Shown piece after piece: positions 47,101 through 56,230 of a stretch of DNA of 64,000 bases. Position 1 is the first letter of the stretch. Each line of letters opens with the position of its first letter. The notes below the pieces were generated by a model. That model made no database searches. It had not been told where the DNA came from and saw only the letters and a list, made by a program, of their open reading frames with translations. The stretch covers positions 1,848,088 through 1,912,087 of the forward strand of contig CM068323.1 in the NCBI GenBank assembly GCA_034766995.1, written 5' to 3'. Source of the DNA: Acanthacorydalis orientalis. Taxonomy: Eukaryota > Arthropoda > Insecta > Megaloptera > Corydalidae. Position numbers and translations under genes: made by a program.

Positions 47101-47514
47101 CAGTTTTTTCAAAAATATGCCGATGTATTTTTTTCTGTCGTCCAGTGTAAGTCCCTTTAAATCCATTATGTATTTGTTTTCTTCATAATATGTGGTCTCT
47201 TGTTTCGTCGCCGTCTTTTTATTTTGTTTATCTTTTATTGTTTTCATTTTTTTCTCTCTCTTTGTGATTTCGTCCTCCATGAATTTGAGTAACGTTTCGG
47301 CTGAATTTTTCTCGAATTCAGACTGTTCGTTTTTAAAACGATAGCATCTTCTTAATTCGAGTAATTCGTCCTTGTACGTCTCCAAACCTTTTTTTAACTC
47401 TTCGTCGACGTCGATGTTCGTGTATAGAATAAGATCTTCGATTTCACAATTGAATTTCTCCTCGAATTTATGTTTGAACACGATCTCTAGGTACGATAGA
47501 AAATACATGGTCAA
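41158..47514 (-). CDS. giant NACHT-ankyrin STAND protein, main part
   Basis: Open for 2,118 codons without an intron. Residues about 1-540 form an uncharacterised region with a Lys/Glu-rich, coiled-coil-like stretch near 50-105. The NACHT NTPase follows: Walker A AEPGMGKS at 549-556, Walker B with LLDGFDEI at 641-648, the sensor TSRP at 674-677 and PLQCRML near 748-754. The winged-helix-type ending HKTFAEYFAAKWF is at about 882-894. Ankyrin repeats run from about 970 to the end. After three divergent repeats there are 15 tandem pairs of 67 residues each, with the DPNVKNN and TVLHYAAERGN patterns. STAND proteins use NACHT for ATP-driven assembly after a ligand is sensed, here presumably by the ankyrin array. 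No signal peptide or membrane segment is seen, so the product is probably cytosolic. The upstream N-terminal ORF at 47511-47873 very likely belongs to the same protein. Confidence 0.9.
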   Translation of the reverse strand: MTMYFLSYLEIVFKHKFEEKFNCEIEDLILYTNIDVDEELKKGLETYKDELLELRRCYRFKNEQSEFEKNSAETLLKFMEDEITKREKKMKTIKDKQNKKTATKQETTYYEENKYIMDLKGLTLDDRKKYIGIFLKKLKLHVKQPSKDELAISIKDEIKRYLEKNRVSNSNQSDVVHTLLYNRVYTFHSDPNVTVLTDTQLANWFEEASRCSMTRLAAFHEMNMNLLTTGGYSVREESAERLKTTIECSNKEVIIIIANAGTVFASIKLSDIYEGKKYNLITESQFGSMSSAIEKDIDIEKTEYLIITCEDDMTTDLADKIEDFLDRIQESESVCMDMRKIIFVSKSGTNYSNDMYEIITDRTEWNDLEERTRRRIEDERTICLRGRDVKLADVEISKFSDLLYDGILNDVVDYTVTLGQQIDCDISNFIERRISLRNRISKDIFNVGSRDDVFIICNINEAEFRRLGSSAKCKLVSTDTANSQNVFFNHYMKHTNGNVTLLRHENDEFFCQDSKSIDRLLPYVNEESSRPIELRRLTDIDNRIVLIIAEPGMGKSDLLTVLASRMTEETPNTLAIKINLNNCTEEFEKRLKEKRNFAERSEAIDFIVGTQLYNNTEGYRNTFEKNYFERHFSQSGEIFVLLDGFDEIAPHYREIVIDLIKLLMDIGAVRLWLTSRPQEEKYLEKELNVLPCSLVRFTTEDQGNFFLTYWKRHGADDRSARVKKFVDRLINVTSKSIRDKHQQMTGIPLQCRMLGEVYQAKFEEYFDSEQDDVEAYLPDTLDILELYEEFIEKKRIIYEEEKLKLETTKPGIMELCSKDRDRFNKTHSYFGLRAIFMEARVDDILSEEDQNKMDDYIREAEGGNERNGIVYIAENMRPAFIHKTFAEYFAAKWFYDRLKNDGSGRREQLLIFFKKPFFEPEFEMVRRFFDRLSARGDIFKAILNNDEKCLIEILETHSDRVDSIADFDRNALHLCAAYEHNNLIGILIEKGLQSMTVDSLCGWRPIEYACAVRNWKNVDTLLGVDADDETAYEYMRDEKFLFNAVRNAYVNTTKYLIKCGTSVNSVGKHKDYDRFLKANVPFHFTGTEGDTVLHSAIRGGSAEIIKILIKANADPNVKNNDGRTPLHLAVMHDRYAMCKLLIEDAQAANDVTDSRGDTVLHYAAERGNVDIARLLIAAHVDPNVKNNVGRTPLHLAAMKDRYAMCKLLIEDAQAANDAIDSDGDTVLHDAAVGGNVDIARLLISAHFDPNVKNNYGCTPLHLAALYGHYEILKLLIEDAQAANDVIDMHGNTVLHFAAERRNVRIARLLIAAHVDPNVKNNNGRTPLHLAALNGPYETFKLLIEDAQAANDVTDSRGDTVLHYAAERGNVDIARLLIAAHVDPNVKNNVGRTPLHLAAMKDRYAMCKLLIEDAQAANDAIDSDGDTVLHDAAVGGNVDIARLLISAHFDPNVKNNYGCTPLHLAALYGHYEILKLLIEDAQAANDVIDMHGNTVLHFAAERRNVRIARLLIAAHVDPNVKNNNGRTPLHLAALNGPYETFKLLIEDAQAANDVTDSRGDTVLHFAAERRNVRIARLLIAAHVDPNVKNNNGRTPLHLAALYGHYEMFKLLIEDAQAANDVIDMHGDTVLHDAAEGGNVNIARLLIAAHADPNVKNNDGRTPLHSAALKGRYEIFKFLIEDAQAANDVIDSRGDTVLHYAARGGNVDIARLLIAAHFDPNVTNNNGRTPLHLAALNGHYEMFKLLIEDAQAANAVIDSRRNTVLHFAAGRGNVDIARQLIAAHADPNVKNNDGRTPLHLAVMHDRYAMCKLLIEDAQAANDVTDSRGDTVLHYAAERGNVDIARLLIAARFDPNVKNNDGRTSLHLAALNGHYEMFKLLIEDAQAANDVIDMHGDTVLHDAAEGGNVNIARLLIAAHADPNVKNNDGRTPLHLAAMKDRYAMCKLLIEDAQAANDVIDSRGDTVLHDAAVGGNVDIARLLIAAHADPNVKNNDGRTPLHLAALYGHYEMFKLLIEDTQAANDVIDSRGDTVLHDAAVGGNVDIARQLIAAHADPNVKNNDGRTPLHLAALDGHYEMFKLLLDDARAATDTLDKIGNTALDYAARVGSVDIENLFLRAVP

Positions 47515-47873
47515 ATCGAAAGGATTTTTTTTTCGAAGAGCATTTCCTTCGTTAATTTCTTAGAGCTGTCGTCCTTACTTTTCACCTGAACCATTCTGCA
47601 CAAAATGCGATCGTCTTGCTCGTAGAAGATAACAATGTCGTCGAATTTCCCCGCTTCGTCCACTTCGCACGTGAGATTGAATTTGAAGTTCTGCTTCGTC
47701 ATAAACTTGCATAGGTACAGCATTATCACGTGATCGTGATAAGTGACACCGTGCGACTTTATTTTTTCGCCCGTTGCCGTGTAGTTCTTCACGTCTCGGA
47801 TCTGGTCGTTCCCGTCCAGTGGATTTATCTGATCCGACGATTGCGACGACGATGTTGCTTGTGTGGAAGTCAT
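47511..47873 (-). CDS. N-terminal nuclease-like segment of the NACHT-ankyrin protein
   Basis: The ORF has 120 codons starting at ATG 47873 (A at -3, favourable). Residues 41-60 (HGVTYHDHVIMLYLCKF) and the acidic/basic series E70, F77-D78-D79-I80-V81 and V95-Q96-V97-K98 fit the core of Cap4/DUF4297-type PD-(D/E)xK nucleases (E-x(n)-D-x(n)-QxK). The reading frame shifts at A9 on the minus strand (about 47525-47533) and this ORF stops 12 bases beyond. With one more A it would continue into the main ORF as EKKNPFDLTMYF. The shift may be a sequencing or assembly error, a true mutation or a polymorphism. If joined, the protein would be about 2,240 aa. The nuclease assignment is by motif only and is an inference. 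Confidence 0.7.
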   Translation of the reverse strand: MTSTQATSSSQSSDQINPLDGNDQIRDVKNYTATGEKIKSHGVTYHDHVIMLYLCKFMTKQNFKFNLTCEVDEAGKFDDIVIFYEQDDRILCRMVQVKSKDDSSKKLTKEMLFEKKILSI

Positions 47874-48399
47874 GTTTTAAACACTTTTTATGCACCTGTT
47901 AAATTAAATGCTTTCAATTTCACGATCGTAAAAATCGATACATGATTAAAAATGTAGATAGTATTTTCTATAATTAAAAAAGAACATTTTTTTACATAGT
48001 TATTAACTAATTTAGTATTTATTATTTGATTGATAATTGGTACCAAACTCTCAAGAAACGTATTTAAATTTCATTTTTTGTTCGGTCTCTTTGCCAAATA
48101 TTAGAAAAGGTACGGATCAGTGTGTTCTTTTCATTTTTTAATATTCCGTTCATCAAGTAAACATTTTTAATGTCGATGAAAATAGGAAAATACGGATGTA
48201 CACATTACAAAAATATAAACTAGAATATTCTCTATAAAAAAAAAACATACATTTCATCATATTCTGTTAACTAACTAAAATAATAATTCTGTTATTATAA
48301 ATATTTTGCATTTTATAATTTCTAACCGACGTTTTGTCAACTAGTTTCAATCGTTCGATCTGAATCGGATATGTTAAATGAAGTTTACTCTAGTTCTGA
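47874..48399. other. upstream region of the NACHT-ankyrin gene
   Basis: AT-rich DNA that would contain the promoter and 5' UTR of the minus-strand gene. No specific element was identified with confidence. Confidence 0.4.
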
Positions 48400-48465
48400 T
48401 CATTTCTCAAAGTATATCCGTCACTGAACCTGTTAATTTTGTGGCCTATATGTTTCCTATTGTTA

Positions 48466-48585
48466 GGTTGGTAGAAAAATAATTCCGGTTTATCACCTTT
48501 AAATACATATACGTTTTTCTTACCTGGCTGTTTCAAGTGGCCGAGAAACGTTCGACGACTAGCGCCTAACTTTTGTGAAGATTTG
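48466..48585 (-). mobile_element. mariner deletion derivative
   Basis: The TIR starts GGTTGGTAGAAAAATAATTC after a TA. On the minus strand the DNA-binding segment KLGASRRTFLGHLKQPGKK joins almost directly to this terminus. The same family is seen at 21893-22027 and 57219-57690. The catalytic part is absent. Confidence 0.65.
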
Positions 48586-48888
48586 GAATTCTGGTTCAAC
48601 TTCTGTGGTTCTGATTCGACTCACGCCTTCGGTCGGTCGTTATGAACTGAAGAAGGATGCACCTACGCCAGCGATTGTACTCAATATTATATACACTTGA
48701 TTACGAGATAGAATAATACAATTAACATTTAATTTTTGTGGTAAACGGATTTTTTTGTTAAATTTCATTTACAACAAGCTTATTTCAATGACAATAAAAT
48801 GGACTTCATAAATTAAACGTTGTCATGTATTTAATTTTCCGTATGCTTTTTCTTGTATGCGAATTTTTAAAAAAATGTATGAAGCATG

Positions 48889-48928
<40 letters not shown>

Positions 48929-48944
48929 AAAGGAAATGGACATG
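48586..48944. other. no gene recognised; TA tract at about 48895-48926
   Basis: AT-rich sequence and a TA microsatellite precede the RTE LINE. Confidence 0.5.
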
Positions 48945-50941
48945 GAAAGGTCCCAATAATTAAAAAAACGAAATAGACTACATCCTGGTAAATAAAAAAT
49001 CAATTGTGGAAGATTGTTCCGTATTAAATAGATTTAATGCCGGGAACGATCATCGGATGATAAGAAGCAGAATGCGCATAAATGCGAGACTGGAAAGAAG
49101 AAAACTTTTCAGGACTCCGAGAAAGACAATTAATATTCAAACCCTAGAAGAGAGAAAAGTAGAATTTGAAATAGAATTAAAAAACCGTTTTGACATATTG
49201 GAGAACGTAGATGCGAATGTAGAAGAAAAAGTGGTTGAAATTATCAAAGAGTTCGCACAAGAAATAGGAGGAACACTTAAAATAAAATCAAATAAGAAAA
49301 TGTCAGAGAAAACTAAATGTCTAATGAAGAAGAGAGGAGAAATAAAACTAACAGATAATGTGAAAGACCGAATCGAATATATCGAACTTGGCAAAACAGT
49401 GAGGAAGTGTATTAGAGAAGACGTTCGAAAGTACAACAATTAACTAATTAAGAAGACTATTGAAGAAAATAAAAGCTACCGAAAAACGAAACAGAGCTTA
49501 ACGATTGGCAAAGAACATATAACTGACTTGAAATTAGATGATGGGAGCAGAATCCTCAACAAAAAGGAAATCATTAAAAGAGTAGAAGAATTCTACACAG
49601 ACATATACAAAAATACATGTAACAAAGAAAACGAGAATAGAAAACATACAAACCAAGGTGTCCCACCCGTGCTACCGGAAGAGGTTACATATGCAATAAA
49701 GAATATGAAAAACGGAAGAGCAGCCGGAAATGATGGGTTAATAGCAGAAATCTTGAAGTTAGTAGGAGAAGAAACAGAAAAAGTTCTCGTCGATATATTC
49801 ACTGCTTGTATACAAAAAAGAACTATCCCAGATAAATGGAACGAAGCCACCGTAATACTTCTACACAAGAAAGGAGATAAAGAAGATTTGAAAAATTATC
49901 GGCCGATTAGTTTACTACCAACGATATATAAGATCTTTACAAAAATAATTTCGAAACGTCTACAAGTGCAACTAGATTTCGCCCAACCAAGAGAACAAGC
50001 AGGATTTAGAACCGGATTTAGTACAATGGATCATATTCAAGCGGTGAGAGAAGTAATAAGCCGGTCAAATGGATAACGAATACCGGTGTGTCTTGGATTT
50101 ATAGACTACGAAAAGGCTTTCGACTCCATCGCCACCTTGTCGGTAATATCTACATTGAAGAACCAGGGAATAGAGGGCGCATATATCGAGCTGCTAGATA
50201 ACATCTATAAACGAGCAACGATGTCGGCGAAGCTACATGAAGAAACAAGAAAGATAAAAATCGAGAAAGGTGTAAGACAGGGAGATGCAATTTCTCCGAA
50301 ATTGTTTACTGCGGCCTTAGAAGAAGTATTCAAATCGCTCGGCTGGGAGGATAAAGGAATCGAAATAAAGGGCGAAAGATTACGCCATCTCCGGTTCGTC
50401 GATGATATAGTTATTTTCACAAATACTCCGAAGAGTTGCAAAAGAGGATAGAAGAACTAAACGATGCCAGACAAAAAATCGGCCTCGATATGAATCGTAC
50501 AAAGACAAAAGTACTGTTCAATGCGTTCGTCTGTCCGAAGAAAATTGAAATAAAAGAAACGGAGATAGAAGACTCCAAACAATACAACGAAGTATGGAAA
50601 GATGCATGTTGGGAATAACAAGAAGAGATAGAAAGAGAACAGAATGGATACGAAAACAAACAGGAGTCACAGATATAATAAGAAGAGTGAAGAGTCTGAA
50701 ATGGAAATGGGCGGGACATGTCGTAAAAAGAGAGAACAACTGATGGACGAAAAAAATTATTGACTGGGAACCAAGGAATATGAAAAGACCGAGAAAGAGA
50801 CCAATGAACAGATGGGATAAGGATATTAGAAACTTTCTTGGAAATCTGTGGAAAAGAGAGGCACTGAATCGAACAAAATGGAAAACCATGGAAGAGGCCT
50901 TTATCCAGCAGTGGATTAACAGAGGCTGAAGATGATGTTGA

Positions 50942-50942
<1 letters not shown>
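48945..50942 (+). pseudogene. RTE-type LINE: endonuclease end and reverse transcriptase
   Basis: Plus-strand fragments run in order. The tail of the APE endonuclease is at 48970-49090 (NEIDYILVNKKS, then GNDHRMIRSRMRIN). A linker ORF lies at 49094-49443. The RT begins near 49528 with VTYAIKNMKNGRAAGNDGL and continues with NYRPISLLPTIYK and EQAGFRTGFSTMDHI. After an in-frame TAA at 50074 it resumes as LGFIDYEKAFDS, EKGVRQGDAISPKLFTAALE and FVDDIVIF near 50400. A frameshift follows, then a C-terminal WKWAGHV segment near 50700. The pattern is that of insect RTE 'endonuclease-reverse transcriptase'. The 5' end is truncated and there are a few stops, but it is better preserved than the other LINEs here. 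It ends GATGATG before an AT run. Confidence 0.88.

Positions 50943-50981
<39 letters not shown>
50943..50981. repeat. (TA)n microsatellite at the RTE tail
   Basis: The TA run directly follows the RTE 3' end; the second RTE copy at 52.8 kb has the same arrangement. Confidence 0.9.
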
Positions 50982-50993
<12 letters not shown>

Positions 50994-51050
50994 ATGTGTG
51001 TCCATTTAAGTCCCTCAAAATTGAATAGCATAGATGGAGAGTCTCTAGAT

Positions 51051-51988
51051 CAGCGTTACTTAAACTATGTTTCGCGGAACACTGGTATTCTGAGGAAAGT
51101 GAATATGCGTTCCGCGAACAACTATCAAAATGAATATGAGCGCGGAATGGTTTTAAATGCTGCGACAGTCTTGTGTATCTGGCAGATATTTTTACAATGT
51201 GCATTGAACTTAATGATGGAAGGTTGTAATTCTGCATCTCCACAGTTAAAAATAATAATTCTCTATTGTTTTTCCGCCTTGCATGGGTTTTTGACTGAAA
51301 TGAATGCTAAATTCGATGAAGTAGTGCCTGACGTAATTTTAGAACACTCGAATGACTTATGATCAACCCTTTTGCAATATTTTTCCGAAATCCAGTGAGG
51401 ATAATTCCTGTGTTCGGAATCCATTTACAGTGAGTGCTAATCCAGCAGGCTTCGGAGAAAGTGATTATGAAAATCTGATTGATTTGAAACAAAAATACTA
51501 GTAACTTCTACGAAATGATTTCTGAACAAATTTAACAGAAGAGTGTCGCAGCGTGTCAAAATTAACTATTTTTGTTTTATTCCATTCTACAACGCGACAT
51601 ATTTACGCGAGGTAGGATTCTCATATCATGCTGCAACCGAATCAAAATTCAGGAACAGTCTCGACGCTACACGAGATATGAGAAATCAACATTCTAATAT
51701 TGTGCCTGATATAAAAAGAATTTTTAATTCGAAGACCCACAGATATCGAAGTCATTAAGAATGCAATTTTACAATAAATGTACGATAGTTTATTTTACTA
51801 TTTTTATGTGTTCTGTTTTAAATAATTAACATTTCAGAATAAATGTTTGATTTTTCTCAACGCTTAGATCTTCTCATTCATTTTATTTATTATTTATATC
51901 TACCTGTCCTACAGAATAAGCAAGATGTTCCGTTTAAATTTCAAGATTTGTGAAATGTTCTGTCATAGGGAAACTTTGACAAACACTG
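51051..51988 (+). mobile_element. hAT element (ZBED/FAM200-type), 938 bp, broken
   Basis: The ends are CAGCGTTACTTAAACTATG and, in reverse complement, CAGTGTTTGTCAAAG. The 8-bp duplication is CTCTAGAT (51043-51050 and 51989-51996). Inside, plus-strand fragments match hAT transposases: EMNAKFDEVVPDVILEHSND near 51300-51358, and the C-terminal dimerisation segment ATYLREVGFSYHAATESKFR near 51595-51650. Stops separate the parts and the N-terminal BED finger is missing. It sits in the P-like terminal repeat. Confidence 0.85.
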
Positions 51989-52245
51989 CTCTAGATGACA
52001 AGGTTGGGTTAAAAATCTATGGCATGAAAACGTTCGAAAGTGGAGTGCTTGGTGTTAATTCCGCGGGACAGGGCTAGATGGCACTGTCCTCACGATATTT
52101 GTGCGGAAGGTTGGAATACTTGTAATTTGAATATTAGCACTGGTATACATTCCCATTCGGAAATGTTCAATTTTAACACAGGTTTTAATTATTCTAAAAT
52201 TATGAATTCCACGTAAAATACGAAATTCATCTTCATATATCTGCT
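51989..52245 (-). repeat. P-like terminal repeat, solo copy, interrupted by hAT
   Basis: Left of the hAT, 51030-51050 carries the tip (GCATAGATGGAGAGTCTC). After it GATGACAAGG and the usual block follow to the palindrome, which is cut near 52240. No transposase exon is attached. Confidence 0.75.
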
Positions 52246-52254
52246 GTATTTATT

Positions 52255-52308
<54 letters not shown>
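52246..52308. repeat. (ATT)n-(AT)n microsatellite
   Basis: ATT triplets pass directly into AT repeats. Confidence 0.9.
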
Positions 52309-52311
<3 letters not shown>

Positions 52312-52751
52312 CGGGATTCTTGTAATCTCGAGCCCAGTGTACACCAAACCCTCCTTTCAATCAGCAATCAGCCGCCTTTGATGCACCGCCTTGTGGCATG
52401 TGCTTGGCCCCGCTCAAGCACGTGTGCACGGCTGGAGACAATGGTGCATCACAGGCAGAATAATACAATAAAATACAATTAACAGCAACAATTGAGACTC
52501 GATAGATTATAACGGTAATCGGTCGGTGACAGAGAGACAGTACAACAAGAACCGCCTCGGACTGCAGTGACGACGCCACGCTCCACTGCAGCATCCATTC
52601 TTACCCATTTTCTACCTTTTTACATTTGTTTTGTTATTCCTTTTGTAACTTTACAGAAAATAAAGTTTGTTGTTTATCCGTACAATTACGCATTTCCTTA
52701 TTCGCATACAATTGTGGTCCGCCGAATCGGACCACAGTAAAAGCGCCAACA
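52309..52751 (+). mobile_element. probable solo LTR
   Basis: Begins TGTTCGGGATTCTTG and ends AAAGCGCCAACA. The TG...CA ends, about 440-bp length and an AATAAA at about 52660 fit an LTR of BEL or Ty3 type. Near the end TGTGGTCCG and CGGACCACA form a 9-bp hairpin (52713-52736). There is no coding part, and flanking simple repeats hide any target duplication. Confidence 0.55.
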
Positions 52752-52759
52752 CACACACG

Positions 52760-52768
<9 letters not shown>

Positions 52769-52810
<42 letters not shown>
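52769..52810. repeat. (TA)n microsatellite
   Basis: CA repeats (from about 52750) followed by a TA run that adjoins the truncated RTE copy. Confidence 0.9.
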
Positions 52811-52812
<2 letters not shown>

Positions 52813-52983
52813 TCATCATCAGCCCCTGTTAATCCACTGCTGGATAAAGGCCTCTTCCATGATTTTCCATTTTGTTCGATTCAGTGCCTCTCTTTTCTAC
52901 AGTTTTCCAAGAAAGTTTTTAATATCCTTGTCCCATCCGTTCATTGGTCTCTTTCTGGGTCTTTTCATATTCCTTGGATATAT
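52811..52983 (-). pseudogene. RTE LINE, 5'-truncated copy
   Basis: Reverse complement of the 3' end of the RTE at 50780-50940, about 170 bases with a few differences. It ends in repeated GATGATGATG and then TA repeats. It has no coding capacity of its own. Confidence 0.88.
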
Positions 52984-53014
52984 ATATATATATACGTATA
53001 TATATATATTATAT

Positions 53015-54000
53015 ACACACCCGTCCCTCAATTTACGCGGGACTTTTCTTACACGATTTTTTTTACGCGGCAAATTATACTCTATTAACGCTGCACTTTT
53101 TACACGCGGTATTGATTAAAGCGATCACATTTTAAGCGGTCAGATAGATTTCATTTGATATAATTTTTCATTGTATTTATTATATATCAAATTAACGCAA
53201 ATTCTCACTTGAACTTTGATCCGACCTTTAGATCAAGGCACAATTGCTACCTTCCAAATTGATTACATTAAACGGACTTTCAATGGTATTTTTAATAAAC
53301 TAGAAAATGATGAATCTCTTACGATTTCAAAAGCATTTTCCTAGCGCAAAAATCAAGATTTGGAACAGAAAACAGCAAGATTGCTAAAAATACATGTTAA
53401 AGTCTAGATAATAGGGATTTAATCCCAAGGCTCGACAACTCGCTTCAAGAATACCGAGATTGGTGACAATATCAGACAGAAACTTAAAACTGTCCAAAGA
53501 AGAACGATTTCAAAAGTTTAATATTTTAAATTGCGCTAAGAATATTGCTTTGGCTTTAAGTGATATAAAATACTCGACTTTAAATGCGTGCTGGAAAGCA
53601 ATATGACCACAAGTAGTTGCACCAGGCAATACTGTCCCGACAACTGAAGAAGGGATATCCAGTATTATTACTTTGTCACAAAAGTGTGAAAGAGAAGGCG
53701 TTGGCAATTCAAATGAGTGTGACTTTAATGAATCACTAGTAGATCGTGAATTAACTGATATTGACTTCATTCATATAATATCTGAAACCCGACCTAATGA
53801 TGAATGTGACAGGGACTACGAAGAAACTAATTCACTCACTGCAGAAAATCTTTGTAAAGCTCTCGAATTAGGGAGAAAATTGGAAAGTGCCGTTATAGAC
53901 AATAATCCAAACATTCACCGAGCCTTGAAATTGAGACAATATTTAATGAAATGTTACAGCGAATATCAGCAAATTTATGAAAACTTAGTAAAATAAAAGA
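53015..54000 (+). pseudogene. pogo/Tigger-type transposon remnant
   Basis: The left end CCCGTCCCTCAATTTACGCG resembles Tigger termini. Plus-strand fragments include LDQGTIATFQ-like sequence near 53220-53250 and KNIALALSDIKYSTLNACWK near 53530-53590. A clean 107-codon tail is at 53673-53996 (SLTAENLCKALELGRKLESA). This tail is homologous to the minus-strand relic at 19905-20295. Stops and frameshifts abound and the right end was not found. Confidence 0.72.
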
Positions 54001-54699
54001 CAGAGAACAAATCATCCGAAAAAATTAACATTGACAATGAAAATGATGTCGAACGTACATATATGTCAAGCGATGCAGATGATAAGTTTGTACCACTCGC
54101 TAACGCGCCCATAGAAGTTTCACTTCAAAAATAGTTTATTAGCTCTGTCATAGAGAGATAAACGAATCATCACCATGCTTAGTACGTATGATACTGCATC
54201 GATGAAAACCGTGTCAAGAATAGCACGTGGCGGTGTTCAGTCAGAGACTAAAAGAAACCTCAAGTAGCACTGAACAATAATAAGTTCATCGGTGGCGTAG
54301 ACCGCGCGGATTATTATTGGTTAATGATTTGTTTTTTACGCAAGTTATTAAAGCGGTGGCGAAAAAATTCTCTGTTGAGAATTGAAGCCTCTTCTCTGAA
54401 TTCTTCGCTATGTTTACAATCCAGTTTATATTTTATATAAACTGGATTGTAAACATAGCGACATCAAACGAATATCTCATTTCAAATTTATTCGGCAAAT
54501 AGTTGTCACTAGTTGGCAATTTCCGTAAAGGTGAAACTTCACGGTATGGAAAGTCATCAACCTCAAAACATGAAGACAGATTAAACGAAAAATTGTATAT
54601 CTTGCAACCTGATTAATTGTTTGGAAGTATATACAAATGTATATATATATATATATATATTCCGTATGTTTTCTATGGAATTTCTTCGGAAGAAAAAAA
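54001..54699. other. no gene recognised, apart from a long hairpin
   Basis: Unique AT-rich sequence with the perfect hairpin at 54406-54460 and a TA tract at 54639-54660. The word TAGTACGTATGATAC near 54182 recalls the MITE at 40.1 kb. Confidence 0.5.
54406..54460. repeat. perfect inverted repeat, 25-bp arms, 5-base loop
   Basis: Arms 54406-54430 and 54436-54460 are exact reverse complements, starting CGCTATGTTTACAATCCAG. The loop is TTTTA. It is not followed by a T run and matches no RNA I know. Confidence 0.9.
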
Positions 54700-56230
54700 T
54701 GCCAGGTCTCCAGCGATGTCTCTGGCAAAATACTTTTCGAGAGATCCACTTCACTGGGTCGATCCTGAGTATAAAGAATTTAAACGATGTTGAAATACTT
54801 GCCATAATGCATCCGACTATTTAATCAATAATATGCAGAAATACCAATCGAAAAGCTCGCGCTATATAAAAATTCTGATGAAAGCAGACCCGAGAGCAGC
54901 AAACTTATGTGGGAATATATTAAGAAGAACTTGTGGCGTATTTCCGTATTTTATTGGTTACTGGGTCTCAAAATTCGAACTATGAACGGCTTGAAACGCT
55001 TCGGCAAAGAAATACTTATCATATTTACAGAGCGACAACGTTAGCAAAACGTTTTAGAAATATCACAAGATTAATTCGTTTCGATCAACAAAGTACCAGA
55101 AAAATAAGACAGGCTACCAAAAGCAGCACCGATGATTGACATTTTTGATATGCTGAATACCAATCTACGACATAACTATAGGCAATCTGCTAATATTACT
55201 GTGGACAAGCAACTGTTTCCTTGTAGACTTTGCACGAAATTCACACAATACATTCCGTCGAAACCAGCAAAATACCGTATAAAATTGTGACTGGATTGCG
55301 ACGCTGAAACATATGATTCTTTGCTAAGCCAAACACACACAGATTAGGGCCAACAATACAAGAGAAGTAAACCAACTAGAAAGAGTTGTAAACGATTTGG
55401 TCGGGATGTTATAAAAGCACTGGTGGAAATATTACGATGGGAAACTTTTTTTCAACAATTTCTTTTGAGGATACTTTGCAAAGTTGGCGGTTATCCATGG
55501 TAGGAACAATAAAAAAAATAAATCTTGCTTGTCTCCAGAGTTCAACGCCTCACCACGGCGGAAAGAAGTATCAACTGTATTTGGTTGTAGTGAAAAAAAA
55601 ATGATATTGTGTAGCAAAAAAAACAAGGCTGTGGTTTTACTGTCTACGATGTATCTTGATAACGAAATTCCAGAAGTGAAAACAAATTCAAATATAATAC
55701 TTTTTTGTAACAAAACAGATGGTCATGTCGATACAATGGATGAAATGGTCCGTCAATATACAACAAAAGGAAAAACCTATCGTTGGCCGTTGCCACTTTT
55801 TTCTAATTTGCTAGATATATCGGCTCTTGCAGCTTGTATCGTATACTCTGAAACTAATCCATCACACAAAACACCAAAATACAGTCGACGTCTAGAGTTC
55901 ATGTAAGAATTCACGAAACATTTGGATACTCCGGTTAGAATGACGTCGGCACAAAATCAAAGAGTTACATTATTTTTCCGGACCAAGAGTGCCGTTGAAT
56001 GTGTGTTAGAAGTGAATATTGACTCGTCGAAACGGCTCAGTACCGACGACTTTCAACCAGATAATGATGATCGTGAGAATTCTAGACTAAAAGGAAGCTG
56101 TTTTACCATTATAGTGAAAAAAGAAAACATCCAACCAGAGAAATCTGCGTTCAGTGTAAAATAAAGAAAACAGTTTGCGTCGAACACGGCTGTACGAAGA
56201 CCAGATTCCAAAGCTGCCATTGGAAATTAA
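54700..56230 (+). pseudogene. piggyBac-type transposase, broken
   Basis: Fragments appear in the expected order. The N-terminal DDE-domain segment is at 54950-55139 (GSQNSNYERLETLRQRNTYH, then RFRNITRLIRFDQQSTRK). The 140-codon frame at 55484-55906 includes EKKMILCSKKNKAVVLLSTM, TFYNKT-like FCNKTDGHVDTMDEM and RRWP-like YRWPLPLFSNLLDI. A cysteine-rich C-terminal end is recognisable but frameshifted at 56080-56220. Multiple stops break it. TTAA-flanked termini were not located. Confidence 0.8.
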
